Shown here in pieces: positions 1 through 14,551 of a DNA stretch of 64,000 nt. This DNA is from Cercis canadensis. Its lineage: Eukaryota; Streptophyta; Magnoliopsida; Fabales; Fabaceae. The position numbers were made by a program, and so were the translations under genes. The notes beneath the pieces were generated by a model that saw nothing but the letters and a program-made list of their open reading frames with translations, had not been told where the DNA came from and did not search any database. Numbering within the stretch: position 1 is the first letter of the stretch; every line of letters starts with the position of its first letter. The stretch lies in contig QAOA01007551.1 in assembly GCA_003255065.1 (NCBI GenBank), forward strand, positions 1,222,509-1,286,508, read 5' to 3'.

Positions 1-3000
1 GGTGGACAGTTCTATCTACCGCTCTAGAAACGTATATGTCCCTGGAACCTTAGCTCTTCAAGAGGCATTTAACCACGTATCAAGATTTGCTGGTTCTTTT
101 CTGTTTTGGTTCTGTAGTGGAACCAGTTCAAATATTGCTCATGATATAGCTAGTTCTTTGCATGGTCCTCAATTTGGAAGCTCTAGCGCTTTTATTCAGG
201 TTAAGCAGATATCTTCGGCTAGGCATATTCTAGCTGGATTTGGCTTCAGTTTTAGGTCAAAAAGGAAATCTCCTGCCCCCGTGGCTTTGCGTAAGATTTC
301 AAGTTTCACAATGAAACTGCTCTGGCAAGAAGCCAAAAGGCTTCAGTCGTATCCTGTGCTCTATCTAGCTGCTGCATTGGTACCCCCTATTCAAAACTTG
401 TGAGTCATACCATTTTATTTATTTATTTTTTTTCTAGTTATTATTTTGAATGATCTTTCTGACATGGTGTGTGGCATTCTTTTTATTCATATTACAATAA
501 GCTTGTTGCTGTGTTCTTTACCCCTAGATCTTCAAAGGTACTAACTGGTCCAGTGGAGAATTCCGATGTGCAAATGCATGGAGGCATGGACCAAATTCCT
601 TGTGAGGTTGAACGCCAAAGATGTGCCCGCCTATCTTTTCCTGAATCAAACTGGACAAAACATGCAGTTGAGCCTAAAACTGGCATTGAATTTCCTATGA
701 TTTTGGACAATATATTAGCTGGAGAGAAGAATTCCATCTTCAACTCTGAGGTTGGCATTCAAATTTCAATTCACAATTTTTCTAGTCTTTTGCTTTCTTG
801 CTCTCAGTACCTATTAATTTGTTGCATCATGATCTTCATGCAAGTTTTAGTTGAGCTGGTCATTGATTATTGATATATTGTTTGCTCTATATAGCAGTTA
901 AGCTGCTTATCAAATGATTAGAAATTTAGGTAGCTTCTACAAAACAACTTGTAGTAGATGACCAGCTCGAAGAGCTTGCATGATATCTACTGAATCTTGC
1001 AGTGTCAGTTGCATGATCTGTCTGAACATATGTATCATTTTTTTTTACAATTTTCTGTGGAGTTCCGTTCTCCATTTCCTACCACTGTATGCATGTTTGA
1101 GAGTTTGTGTTTTTCTCTTTTACCTTCATCTAACATAAGCAACTAAATTTGCTTCAGGTCCTGGTTGGAACAGGATCCAGAACTATGACCATTGTTAAAA
1201 TCAAGTCATTGAAAGTCTATGCTTTTGGTTTTTGTAAGTATTCTTGAACGCTAGATGCTGGTTGGTTTTGTATGGTATTTCCTAGCAAAATTGTCCCTGT
1301 TTTATTGAGTCAATTTTACTTATCTTAATTTAATAGATGTTCATCCCGACTCACTCTGTAAGAAACTGTGTCCAAAATATGAATCCATTTCTGCTGATGA
1401 ACTAAGTAACCGCTGTGATTTCTACCAGGATCTTCTCAGGTATTAAGCCTTGGTTCTGCTATCTTATTTGTGTATAAAATTTAATCAATATGAAAAAGTT
1501 CTCCTTTTTGGCGATGATAATTGATTATATATTGATTTATAAAAAGTACAGAGGAGAAATTTGCTGTACTACCATTATTGTTCATGGATAATCTCGAATG
1601 CCAAAGTTGTCTGTTGAGCTATTCCATTGAGTGTGCTCAAGCAGGCTCAGGCTTATATTTATCTGCTTCAGACAGTTGCTAAGTTGGCTCAAGTAGTTTG
1701 GTTTGTTTCATGGTTTTGATATTAATTTTGTTGGATCCGTTGGGCTTTTTACCATTTGATACAGGGAGGATATCAATATGACTGTCAGGCTAGTAGTGAA
1801 TATCCGGGGAATGAAAATCAACTCTGTGAGAGAGTAAGTAATGTTTCTCTCAGTAAGTTTTCAAAATGTCTACTGAATTTTGGTCCCTTTTAACAAATAA
1901 ATGTTGATGTGTCTTAATTTTTTTTGTGTTCTTTTCAAACCATATTGTTGCATATTACTGAAGTTTTCAAATCATTTTGCTATATTTCCAACTTTGTTGT
2001 GGTCAGAGTCTTGATGAACCAAGATGAGAGAAATTTTCAATTTTCCTTCTTAGCATTTTCTGAACTCAGTTTGACAATGACCTATTTCTTTTCTTTTTAA
2101 GAGAAAATGAATTTGATTTGTGTGCTCTGTTTCAGTGCTTTTGAGAAATCCCTTCGAGCTCGATTAGTTAAGGTACTCCACATCTAGTTGTAAAATCAGT
2201 TTTCTTGTTTCTACACTGGACTGTTCCTAACTCTTCTTTTCCCCAACTTTTTGCTCAGACGAATCCAACCACAGATTTTCAGTGCCTAAGAACGTTTGGT
2301 TCATATTTCACACAAGAAATTCCATTACCTTTGGTAATAATCTACTACTATGAATTCTTTTTCTCTATGTAGAGTTTGTGATAGAGGTAACATTAACTTT
2401 ATTGCAATGTTGCAGGGAACAATAATTAATTTCCGACGAACAGCTGATGGCCAACTGATAACTGAAAGTGAGTAATTGTTAGTGGCACTTAAAATGTTAT
2501 AGTTTTTATGATACTGCATCTATCTTGTGTCCTTGGCCCCTTTGGCATCATAAAATAGACAAAACCTGAAAATCCTCCCTCCCCCCCTCTCTCTTCTCTC
2601 TCTCTCTCTCCCAAAAACCCAAAAAATAGAAGAAAAAAGCATTTTCATTCTCTTCTTTTGGCCTTTTCTCTCTCTTGACATTGTTTAAAGGTGGCATTTA
2701 ATTTTTTTTACTGCATCTCTGTATGCAACCTAAATGATTGGTAAGATTTGATGCTGACAACTAAAAGTGCGAGTTGTATCCGTACAGTTGGTGGCAATCA
2801 GATTGGAAGTGTCCACAGCAAAGATTTGTGTAGTAAGTCTTATTCAAATTATTGTTCAATCTAGTAATTAGTACTTACATTGGGTCTAGTTGAATATCCG
2901 TATTTTTGTTGTCAAGTATCAGATCGAACTGAGGCTAATATTATACATTTTAACTTGCAGGGGCTTTCTTTGGCATGTATATTGGAGATGTCCCTGTGTG

Positions 3001-3058
3001 CGAGCAAACAAAAGAAGAGATAGGCAGGAACGTCGCAAATATCATGAGAAGGTGCTGA
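1..3058 (+). CDS. FAP2: Fatty-acid-binding protein 2, chalcone-isomerase fold (5' partial)
   Basis: The first codons lie outside the window; reading frame 2 is open from base 2. Coding exons that splice cleanly are 2-399, 528-750, 1158-1233, 1337-1439, 1765-1833, 2136-2172, 2259-2333, 2416-2467, 2788-2832 and 2961-3058, giving 391 visible residues. The C-terminal half (VLVGTGSRTMTIVKIKSLKV, then YAFGFYVHP and later EIPLPLGTIINFRR) is the chalcone-isomerase-like domain of the plant fatty-acid-binding FAP family. The long N-terminal extension rich in Ser and basic residues fits FAP2 rather than FAP1 or FAP3, or true chalcone isomerase. Family knowledge: FAPs are plastid proteins that bind fatty acids and affect lipid storage. 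No frame break is seen. The stop at 3056-3058 follows NVANIMRRC. Assignment to FAP2 within the family is from remembered similarity. Confidence 0.85.
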
Positions 3059-3068
3059 AATGGTTCAT

Positions 3069-3639
3069 TTTATATCTCCAATTGTCTTGCTTTTAGAATG
3101 GACAATTGGCAATCAGTGACATAGTAGACCAGTAGTTTATGGCACAAGCAGCTTCACGAAAGAATATTTCGATCCATTGTAAGATCATTTGGAGGATACC
3201 GGGCAGGGTGCGGCATATTCTTTGGAGGTTTCAAGTTATTAGGATAGCTCAAACTGAATTGTCAGCTCCACAATTCTTTTTTCAGTTCAATTTAGGATTG
3301 ATGTCCCTGTCAGTTAGATGTATAATCATTCTTTAGAAAAGAAAAAAAAAATGNTTTATATCTCCAATTGTCTTGCTTTTAGAATGGACAATTGGCAATC
3401 AGTGACATAGTAGACCAGTAGTTTATGGCACAAGCAGCTTCACGAAAGAATATTTCGATCCATTGTAAGATCATTTGGAGCATACCGGGCAGGGTGCGGC
3501 ATATTCTTTGGAGGTTTCAAGTTATTAGGATAGCTCAAACTGAATTGTCAGCTCCACAATTCTTTTTTCAGCTCAATTTAGGATTGATGTCCCTGTCAGT
3601 TAGATGTATAATCATTCTTTAGAAAAGAAAAAAAAAATG
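3069..3639 (+). repeat. 286-bp direct tandem repeat around a single N (3' flank of FAP2)
   Basis: Bases 3069-3353 recur at 3355-3639, separated only by the N at 3354. I see two mismatches (gag/cat context near 3196 and 3482, and cagttc/cagctc near 3285 and 3571). Both copies end in the same run of A followed by tg. Two short open frames of 65 codons, one in each copy, are by-products of the repeat. The position, exactly at an N and in the presumed 3' UTR or flank, suggests two contig ends that overlap but were not merged. Confidence 0.9.
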
Positions 3640-5313
3640 CAGATCAGAATTTGATAGTTTGTTATCTCAAGCAAAATGTGAGTAACGATTATCAGATTAA
3701 AATGCGTATATAGTGATTATCACTAGCATTTCTCGTGTGCTGAAGGTTGGTTGATAACCTGATCCCAATGGAGATTCTCACATTCTGATGGGATACCGAT
3801 CATTCTCTATGGTATGGGGATAATGGGAATAATGTAATATGAAATTATGAATATCTTCTTATTTTTATTTTTTCTTGTTAAATTTTTCCTTGATCTTATG
3901 TTCTTGGTACGGTGGAAACCCGGTCCCACAAACAGAACTATACGTTAACACGGGGATGTAAAGCAAAGGATTAACTCTTAAGATCAACAGGAAGATCGGA
4001 GACGGTGCCCAAACAACATCTGGAGTCTAAGCATTTATTTGGGTGGAGATTTATATGTATGCATTTAACCAATAGGGATAATTGAAACTTACATGGAGGT
4101 TCAAGATATGATATAAAATAAACAAAAATTGTATTTTAACTTTATATTGATTAGCAATGTGCACATTTTGTGGTTTTACACTATGATTCACCATCACCGA
4201 AGAATTTCTCTTTTATCTGGGAGAACTTCATGATAGTCTAGTTGGTTAACAATTTTAGAAGAGATACGAAGATACATGCATGCATTGATCTAAACTTTAA
4301 AAAAAATGAAAAAGGGGAAAATGTTCTTGAATCATAATCTTTTTAAGGAAATCTTATCAAATTAATTAAATTGGTTTTTGGAGTAAAGAATTCAAACCAA
4401 ATTGATAAAGTTACAAAAACAATACTAAGCCAGAATTTTTATTCTGTTGCTATTTAAGCCAAAATAAATTGGGTTTAAGGTTGTTGGATTTATAAGTAAA
4501 ATAATATAGTTTATTCTGTTACATTTAGTGTAGAAAGAAAATTTGAGAATTTAATAAAGTTTGATTTACATAATAAGTTTATGTTGTTGCGCACCCTGTG
4601 GCATGCTATCTTCCTCTCGGCAGAAAGAACTATCTATCCTCACTCCTCAGTGGTCAGGATATGAACCGAGTAGTAAGGAGAAGCACTTGTTATGAGTTAT
4701 AATATCTAGTTAGAATCGTCCATTGAAACTATTAAAGATTCATCAAATTAAATTTAGCTCACAATGTAAACCAAATTATACTGAAAATTATTTTAGGTTC
4801 TGTTTGGCAGTCGATATAGATTGTAGGGACTCTCAAGTTTATATCTGTTTAAGTTTCTAAGAAAAGAAGCGGTTATCCCGTGCCTAAATTATGGCGAAAA
4901 TTAGAATAATGTGAAACGGAAGGCAGTTAGTTGCTGTAAAATTAGAGAGAGATGTGGTGCATCCTCTTTTTCCGTTTTCACCGTGTTTCTTTAGAAAAGA
5001 GCTTCATATTGTTAGTAAAGTAACAAATCCTCCAAGCACCGCATATACTCTAAGGATAGTAATGGGTAAAATTGATCACCAAAATGGCGGTTGGTGAAGC
5101 TTCTATACAAATTACAAAATAGAAGCGTCTTTCTCTCACCCCACGCTTCCTTCTCTTACCAACCACCATAGGTTGTTTTCTTTAACTCTCTAAGAACCAA
5201 CAGCCTCAGTTTTCCCGCCAACACAAACACAAAGGAAAAACCAGAAACCGAAATCAAAGCAGTTCTTCCCTCTTCTAGCTTAATTGTCCAAACCAATTAA
5301 AACAAGTTAATTC
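3640..5313. other. Spacer between FAP2 and the endoglucanase gene
   Basis: This is AT-rich DNA without a convincing coding region, RNA gene or transposon end. The last 400 bases before 5394 become pyrimidine- and CA-rich and look like promoter and leader of the GH9 gene. Confidence 0.5.
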
Positions 5314-5314
5314 T

Positions 5315-5322
5315 CTATAAAC
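5315..5322 (+). promoter_or_regulatory. Probable TATA box of the GH9 gene
   Basis: The motif CTATAAAC lies 72 bases before the start codon at 5394, within a leader rich in CA and CT. A CCAAT-like motif (aaccaatt) lies about 25 bases upstream. A start of transcription near 5350 would give a short leader. This is inferred from spacing only. Confidence 0.5.
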
Positions 5323-5327
5323 TCTGA

Positions 5328-7611
<2,284 letters not shown>

Positions 7612-8890
7612 TTTTTAGCTCTTATGCTCCATAATATTAGTCTCTCAACACTCGAGAATTAACTTGCCATGATTTATGTTCATGTATTGTATACCCACAC
7701 TAAGACTGTAAATTAATCTTGCCTGTTTACTCTTTTGTGGGTACCAATATGATTAGGTTCTTGTAACTCAGTTACTAGTTACCAGAAGCCCTGAAATGAA
7801 TAATTTCATGGGTAACAAAAAATAATTGTGTAACTTTTCCCCTTTGCGAATGGGTTTGTGCACAACTGAATTTACTAGCTGAAGTTCTCTCTTACTTTTT
7901 TTTTTTTTTTGGGTGTAAAAGAAAGCAAAAAACCAAAAATAAAACTATAATGCAGGAAAATAACTCTCAATTGAGTCAGAAGAGCAAAACCCAGATATCT
8001 CATGCAAGATAGCAAAGGTGGATAGACATTTTGGCGCACCCATCTGCAACTGCAACCACATATATAACTCCCTTTTCACATTCCCTACCATACCTTTAAT
8101 GATGTCTTACAAAAACTCATTTATATATTTCTTTAATTTCAATAAATACCTTGACTCTTTTACTTATATGATGTAAATCTATTGGTTAATTATTTTTCTC
8201 TAACATTTATCAAACTAAATTTTAAAACCATGGATTCTAGCCATGACTTCAGCTCTAATATTGGTTGCTACTTGTTACCATCTACTACAAGTAACAGCGT
8301 GTTTCACGTTGGACAGATCATAGTTAGATCAAGTTGCTTTCTCTCTAACGTGGAAAAAGATGACAGTCAACGTCTTTCTCTTACTTTTGAACCCAAATTC
8401 ATAGATCATAGCCTAAATCCCATATAAAAAACAAATAGTGCCAATGTGCCATATTTGACAAATTTGACAAATTTGCGGACGCCAAAAAACTTTTTGACAA
8501 TTTCACCATCCCGGCCTAGCCCAGAATTTCATAGGAACTAGATTAAGGTTGTATATAAAAAAATCTAAGAACTGCACTCGAATTACATATTTGATAAAAT
8601 ATGAATTTAATAAAAAAAAATTAGTAAAATTAGTTGAACTTAGATTTCTGACAACTGTACATGCCATATTAAATTTATAAAAATTATATATATAAATATT
8701 ATTTCCCAAGCAAATATCACCAACATTTATGTTCATAAATCATAGAATCCAGAGATATAGCCACGTAGATAGCAATCCAGCCCACCCACCAATAATAGAC
8801 TTGCCGTCCTTGCAGTCCAAAATCCAGAGTTACCTCAAGTACTAGTTTCTGCAAGTTTTAATTTCCTCATTTTCATTTGTGTTGGATTAC

Positions 8891-8921
<31 letters not shown>

Positions 8922-9939
8922 GGCTGGTTTAAATGCCAATAAATTTATCACTCCCCGGGCGGCCCCTGAAAAACGTTTCTTCACTTCTATCCTTTACGTA
9001 AATATTCAAAACTCTAACTCAAGCACATTACTCTCTGGGTTTTATTATTTCTGATTTATTTACTCTCGGTCTATCAAACTCACAATCAAATCACAGATTC
9101 CTTTTCTAATGCAATTACCTAATTAACTAAACAATGTAATCATGTGACCTAGTTAGTTTTTGAAGCCAAGCACAGCGTGCAATTTTATTTTTACGAGTTA
9201 AGATGTATAAATCGAGTCATAAAAAGAAAGTGTTTTTTTTTTTTTTTTAGATTTTTCTTTGATTCAATTTATATTATTTTTTGTTAGTCTTCACTGTTTT
9301 TTTTTTTTTAATATGGAAGAGAATGAAAAAAAAAATAAAAAGAGTACATGGTAAAAATAAAACTTATAACATCAAAATCTTTAATTCTTATGAGTAAAAA
9401 AAGTAACAATAAACCCACATATTATTGACTAGTCTCCATAGGTTTTAACTTACACTAAATCACTATTGTTTACAAAAGTTTTGCAATGAATCCAAAAATT
9501 GAGACTAAATGATCCAAGGTAAAAGTTTTAAAGAGATATTAGATAGCATAATAATTCTTTTAGAGTTAACATTTACTGATGTTAGCATAGTAAATGTGAA
9601 GTCTATTTAGATTTGAGTAATATTATTTAATCATAAAAAAAATTATAAAAATTTTATCAAATTTAAAGATGAATATAAATCTACCTTAATTTAACAACAA
9701 ATTGGTAAAAAAAAAAATCTAACTCCCTTACATTTTACTTTGGATTTAACGTTAGTCTTCGGTAACAAGAGTGCTAAAGGCGAATATGGAGAATCATATT
9801 GAGTAGGCTAACAACCAACACAAGGTGGTAGCCGATGGCGACTCTTCACCACGTGATGGAAAAGACGTGCAATGCTATATTTTGAACTGCTTCTACACGT
9901 GGTCGTATCAATATTCTCCTTCCTTTGTTCATTAAAACT

Positions 9940-9968
9940 GGTCCCCACCGCTGGCCATTGTGGGGACC
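9940..9968. repeat. Perfect 9-bp inverted repeat (hairpin)
   Basis: GGTCCCCAC at 9940-9948 is matched by GTGGGGACC at 9960-9968 with an 11-base loop. The GC-rich stem stands out from AT-rich surroundings. It may be a protein-binding palindrome or chance; no terminator-like context applies in a plant genome. Confidence 0.55.
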
Positions 9969-10385
9969 AATTCCACATACAAATTCCAAGTTGTTTCCTC
10001 CAGTCAATAATGTGTTGTTCTTTCCAGCCATCCTCCCAAATCCTAAGCCAGGAATAATATTCTCGTCCTATCTCAGGAGACAGATCATGCTATCATAAAA
10101 AGTAGATTATACTTCAAAATTCAGGCGTACCTGAGAGAAATGAAAACTAACTACATTTATGTTATGTTAATGATGGATTATTACGCTGTTAGGACTTCCA
10201 AGTTAGACGAACGATTCAGATTTCACACCGGCTTGAGAAGAGATGAGCCGAGCCGAGCCGAGAGTGGAAGGAAAGAAAAGAAAAGAGGAGTGGATGACCC
10301 AAGTTGAAGTGGGACATCATTAAAAGAGTCGGAGAGTAGGGAGCATGAGTTAGACAAAGATCTTATCTCAACGCGGGCGTTGAAT

Positions 10386-10396
10386 GTGGGTCCCAC
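10386..10396. promoter_or_regulatory. TCP-type palindromic site
   Basis: GTGGGTCCCAC contains both GTGGGNCC-type and GGNCCCAC-type TCP binding cores in one near-palindrome. It lies about 1.6 kb upstream of the OXS3-family start codon. Function is inferred from the motif alone. Confidence 0.35.
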
Positions 10397-11228
10397 CCAT
10401 TTTGTGGATAAGCTTCACCAGACCCAATGGACTCCAGTCACTCCCACGTCATCCCATCCAACGTCTATCTATACAAATATACTACGTATTAATCTAATCT
10501 CTTAATAAATTTTTAGTTAACAGTACGCCTCTAACATAGTAATGTGTTTTACTGTTGCTATGTTTAGCGGCCAGATTCCTGAACGTGTCTTCAGTGGTCC
10601 CCGTTATCTTGTCTACAACAAGTCCACGCCACGTGCCTTCTCTCATCACGTCTTCATTCATTATTTACCCTGGGACACCGGACACCTCGACTAGGGACGT
10701 TTGGTATATCCTTTTTGTCACACAAAGATCCGCTACACCTAGGACCATCTTATATCCCTTCTCTCACCGATCAACAAGATAAATCAAATACAAAAATAAG
10801 AATAAAAATAAATATGATTTTGTACTATTTCTAAATTAGAAGAAAAAAGAAAATTAAAGACAGCTAGTCAAATCGTTTTTTACTACATAGTAAAGGATAT
10901 AATTCAAAGAAAATTTTAATTTCTGCTCAAAAAGGAAAAATACGAGATCTTATGTGACACTCCAATCTATATTAATAAATATCTTAGTTCTAGATTATGT
11001 GGAGAGACACAAGTTTTTCACTTATGTAGTTCCAAAAATAACGTCGGTTGACTATTTAAGGCAAGTTCATAGGGTTGGACATCACATTGTAACGGAAGCC
11101 TGTCGCACCTGATTACAGCTCATTTAAATAAATGTAGAAATGCTAGGGACACGTATGTTTTTCGCAAAATCCAGAGGTCGTGGATGAGGATAAGGCGACC
11201 TTTCCATATTTGCTAATAATAAAATAAA

Positions 11229-11600
11229 GGAATTTTTTTTTATATATTTTATTGTATGTTATATTATATAAAAATAATTAATTTATTAATAATATAGATA
11301 TAAATTAATTATTTTTAAATTTATTTAAAAAACAAAATAAATTAATTTTATATTAAATAAAATATAAAAATTACATATACTTATTACATTAATATAATTA
11401 AAAATTTTATAATATTACATGAATATATAATATTATATTGATGTGATAAGCATACGTAATTTTTATATTTTATTAAATATAAATATATTTTATTTTATTT
11501 TTTTAAATAAATTTAAAAATAATTAATTTGTATACATGTCATTCACATATTAACTAATTTCATAACATACTACATAAATATAAAAAATATATAAAAAACC
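11229..11600. mobile_element. AT-rich fold-back element, MITE-like
   Basis: The two halves are long imperfect inverted repeats centred near 11415. The inner left segment at 11371-11383 (ttacatatactta) pairs with 11447-11459 (taagcatacgtaa). The following arm around 11290-11335 (aattaattatttttaaattt) pairs with 11513-11532. The outer ends (ttttttatatatttt at left; aaaaatatataaaaaa at right) also pair. The total is about 370 bp with no coding potential. I cannot fix a target-site duplication because the flanks are simple AT sequence. A non-autonomous fold-back transposon is the most likely reading. Confidence 0.6.
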
Positions 11601-11739
11601 TCTTACTATAATATAACACATATATTGTACCTTAGAATTCCCTAAAATAAATACAGTACCATCTTCTTCAATAACTTTTATTCATTAAAGATTTAATTAG
11701 TAATTTTATTGTAAAATATTACCCAATTATTATTAATAT

Positions 11740-11747
11740 TATAAATA
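11740..11747 (+). promoter_or_regulatory. Probable TATA box of the OXS3-family gene
   Basis: A canonical TATAAATA precedes a change from AT-rich spacer to a CT-rich leader (from about 11800). With a start of transcription near 11775, the leader would be about 230 bases up to the start codon at 12004. Confidence 0.55.
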
Positions 11748-12003
11748 GGGAAAGAAATAAATAAAGACCAGCGTGTCTTATCCAACTTGTGAAATCTGGC
11801 TCAGACTACCTGGTTTCAGTTTTCCTCTTTCTGCTTTGAAGATCTTCGTCTTCATCCTCATCCTTATCCAAATTAATTCTTCGTGCACTCCAAGTTTTCT
11901 CAATCTCTCTTGTTTATATTTGTGTTGAGTTTGGTCATTGTGGTTCTTGTCATTTGAGGAGACTTTCGTCGTGAGGATCAGTGCTGGTTACGTTTTGACG
12001 GTT

Positions 12004-13487
12004 ATGAGGATCGAAACTTCTGGATTCACGCGCGCGGTGACTTGCGCGTCCTTGTTCTTAGAGTCGCCGGAAGATGGGAAACCAGCTGCCAGAAGCGGTC
12101 AAGATGACGCGCTGCCGGCGAAGGTTTCTGATGATCAGTGCAGTACCTCGTCGTCTACGACATCGTCGATCGGGAGGAACAGCGATGTATCGTCGGAAAG
12201 ATCAATGGGGGACGAGGACTCTGGGGAAAATGAGGCTCAGAGCGCGTATAAAGGACCCTTGGATATGATGGATTCGCTAGAAGATGTTCTCCCTATCAGG
12301 TTTCATGCTTTTCCAACTCTTATCTCTCATTTGATACTCTTCCTAACATTGTCATTTTTTTTCATCAAAAGTATTTCAAATTTGTGTTATTATATTTTCA
12401 GATTTTATTTTTTATGTCGTTGCTTTCTCTTGAGTCTGGGGTAAAATTGTTTCGTTGAAAAACACGGAATTCTGATTTAATAAGGAACACTTTCCTTTTT
12501 CTTTCTTTGCGAGAACAGCTTATGTAGCAGAGAATTCCTACTAGTTCGAGTATAGCAAATTTAGTCTAAAGATTCACGTTTTTTCTTAAACAGAGTTACA
12601 GAGTGACCGTCAAAGATCCCGACCGAAAGGCGTAATGATTTTAGAAAAGCTTTACATTTTGGACCACATCAGATCAGGATGGCAAATCAGTTCACAAATT
12701 TTCTTCCCTTGAAAAGAAATGGATTTCTTTGTTATCTTTTTCTAAATTTTTGTTTGAAATTTGGAGATCATACCTATCAACGAGCCTCTGATTTTCAGCT
12801 ATGGTTTTCGTTCTTTTCCTTCCAAAATTCAGCCATAAATTCAAGGCGACCTTCTCTTTTTTTTTTTTTTTCCGCTAAAATAATAGTAATGTTTAGTTGA
12901 TTTGAGTTTGACCAATATATAGTTTCATCTGCTGTTTTTCTCTAATGGTCTAATGGTTCGGGTAATATGTTTGCAGGAGAGGCATCTCAAAGTTCTATAA
13001 CGGCAAATCCAAGTCCTTCACGAGCCTGGCTGCTGCTTCCTCTTCACCATCTTGCAAAGAAATCGCAAAACCAGAGAATGCCTACACCAGGAGACGCAGA
13101 AACTTAATGGCATTCAATCATGTTTGGGATAAGAATAGAAATTGCCCTTTAAGAAGCAACAGCGGTGGCATTTCTAAGAGAACAATCAGCTCAAGCCGAA
13201 GTGCGCTGGCCCTTGCATTTGCCATAAGCAGCTCGGACAGCTGTAGTAGTCTAAGTGAGGATTCAAATTCAAGCTCCAATTCTCGGTCACCTCCACGTCT
13301 TCCACCACTGCATCCTGGAAGTAGGGTGTCTGCTACCAGTGCAGGCGCATCTTCGCCTCTTCAGCAGAATTTCTGTGCCATGCGGTCATTCTCCTTGGCT
13401 GATTTACAGCATTGTGCCACTGCTGCAACAATGAAGATGCCAAGCTCTTGCCTCAGAAATGATACAGCTCAAAGCAAACTAAGTTGA
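12004..13487 (+). CDS. OXIDATIVE STRESS 3 (OXS3) family protein
   Basis: Two exons, 12004-12299 and 12977-13487, join in frame to 268 residues. The family core is LPIRRGISKFYNGKSKSF, split by the intron inside the first Arg codon after LPI. Before it stand SSIGRNSDVSSE and YKGPLDMMDSLEDV, also typical of OXS3-like proteins. The rest is Ser-rich low-complexity sequence with a KRTISSSRSALALAFA segment. Family knowledge: OXS3 members are nuclear, probably chromatin-associated, and tied to tolerance of oxidative and heavy-metal stress; the biochemical role is not settled. I chose the ATG at 12004 because the open frame upstream to 11938 reads like leader sequence (WFLSFEETFVV). The start at 11938 would add 22 residues. 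Confidence 0.85.
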
Positions 13488-14551
13488 CATGTTTTCTATT
13501 AATGTTTCGACTCATTTGTTAACAATCTAGTGCTAGTTGTTAACAGAGATTGGATGTTTCTCTAGATTAACCATAGGACAAACATCGGAGGCCATGCGAA
13601 CGCTAACTTCTTCCTCTTTGTTATAAATATTGATGATTGTAAATGCCATATAATGGTTGACGTTGAAGTCATCTGCCGAGCACCCTTTGCAACATGATGA
13701 CGTAATAGAGAATTTGAGTTGATCATTTGGCCTTTTATGGACCTCGATGTCTTGATTTCAGATCTGTTGCTAGAAGTCACTTTTAAAACATTCCTGAATG
13801 CAACTCCAGAAATAAACTTAGTATTCGCCTTTCAAAGACTATGTCAAGTTTGTTGTTCTTGGTACTAAGCAGAAAGGCAAAACTTGGTATCCTTTTCATA
13901 CAACAGAGTAGCAGGCTCTTGAAACTCAGGAATTAACGAAAAATCAATTCTCTCAGCTAAGGGAAAATGAATACAACAAATACATCCAGAGACATAACGG
14001 CCACATCAATTCCGATGAACTAAGCTCAGCCAGGAAACTATGTTATACAGGAATTAGAAAGAACGCCATTCATTATGTATAGCATAGAATATTAAAGGAC
14101 CATTCAACTTACAATTTGTAACATAAAAGAATAAATTCAGTAAAGTCAGTATTTACACCAATCAATCAAATATTTAATTTCTTCTAGCAATGTTGTGGTA
14201 ACAATTGCATACGCACATAGAATACAACATACATGTGATCCTAATGGTAAATATACCTCAGGTCGAGCTGCAAAATAATAAGAGCAGCCTTCCGAACCTA
14301 CACTCTCATCTATCCTTGGATAATTACAAATTGCTAGCTAAACTACGTAAACTAAGGAGATAATAGAGATCAAGCTAAAGAACCACTCGTCCATCTCTGA
14401 TTGATGAGATTTGCAGACGCACCAAGTCAGAATACCAAGATCGTTGTCCAAGTGAAGCGAAACTCGCATGGTTCCAAGGTGGAAACATTGGCGTCTAAAT
14501 CTAGAGATGCAATACAGCTAAATTTCAAGTTTTACCAAAACCGTAGACCAA
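13488..14551. other. Convergent 3' flanks of OXS3-family and myosin genes
   Basis: About 1.06 kb separate the two stop codons. Both 3' UTRs should lie here, possibly overlapping. I see no other gene; the open frame at 13562-13780 has no protein-like features. Confidence 0.5.

Larger units (their letters stand above)
7612..11228. other. Long spacer between GH9 and OXS3-family genes
   Basis: I see no gene here. It holds the GH9 3' flank, a run of about 27 A near 8893-8920, several T or A tracts (9230-9250, 9297-9310), and a less AT-rich stretch at 9840-10780 with G-boxes, a hairpin and a TCP-type palindrome. Short open frames at 8182-8427, 9846-10057 and 10555-10782 show no recognisable protein features. 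Confidence 0.5.

Noticed and set aside
3139-3622. Two nearly identical 65-codon open frames
   Set aside because: They are the same chance frame in the two copies of the N-hinged repeat; composition is not protein-like.
9846-10057. Overlapping 61-codon open frames on both strands
   Set aside because: No family features; they exist because this stretch is less AT-rich than its surroundings.
12074-12268. Second open frame inside OXS3 exon 1
   Set aside because: Shifted frame over the real coding exon; Arg-rich shadow of GC-rich codons.
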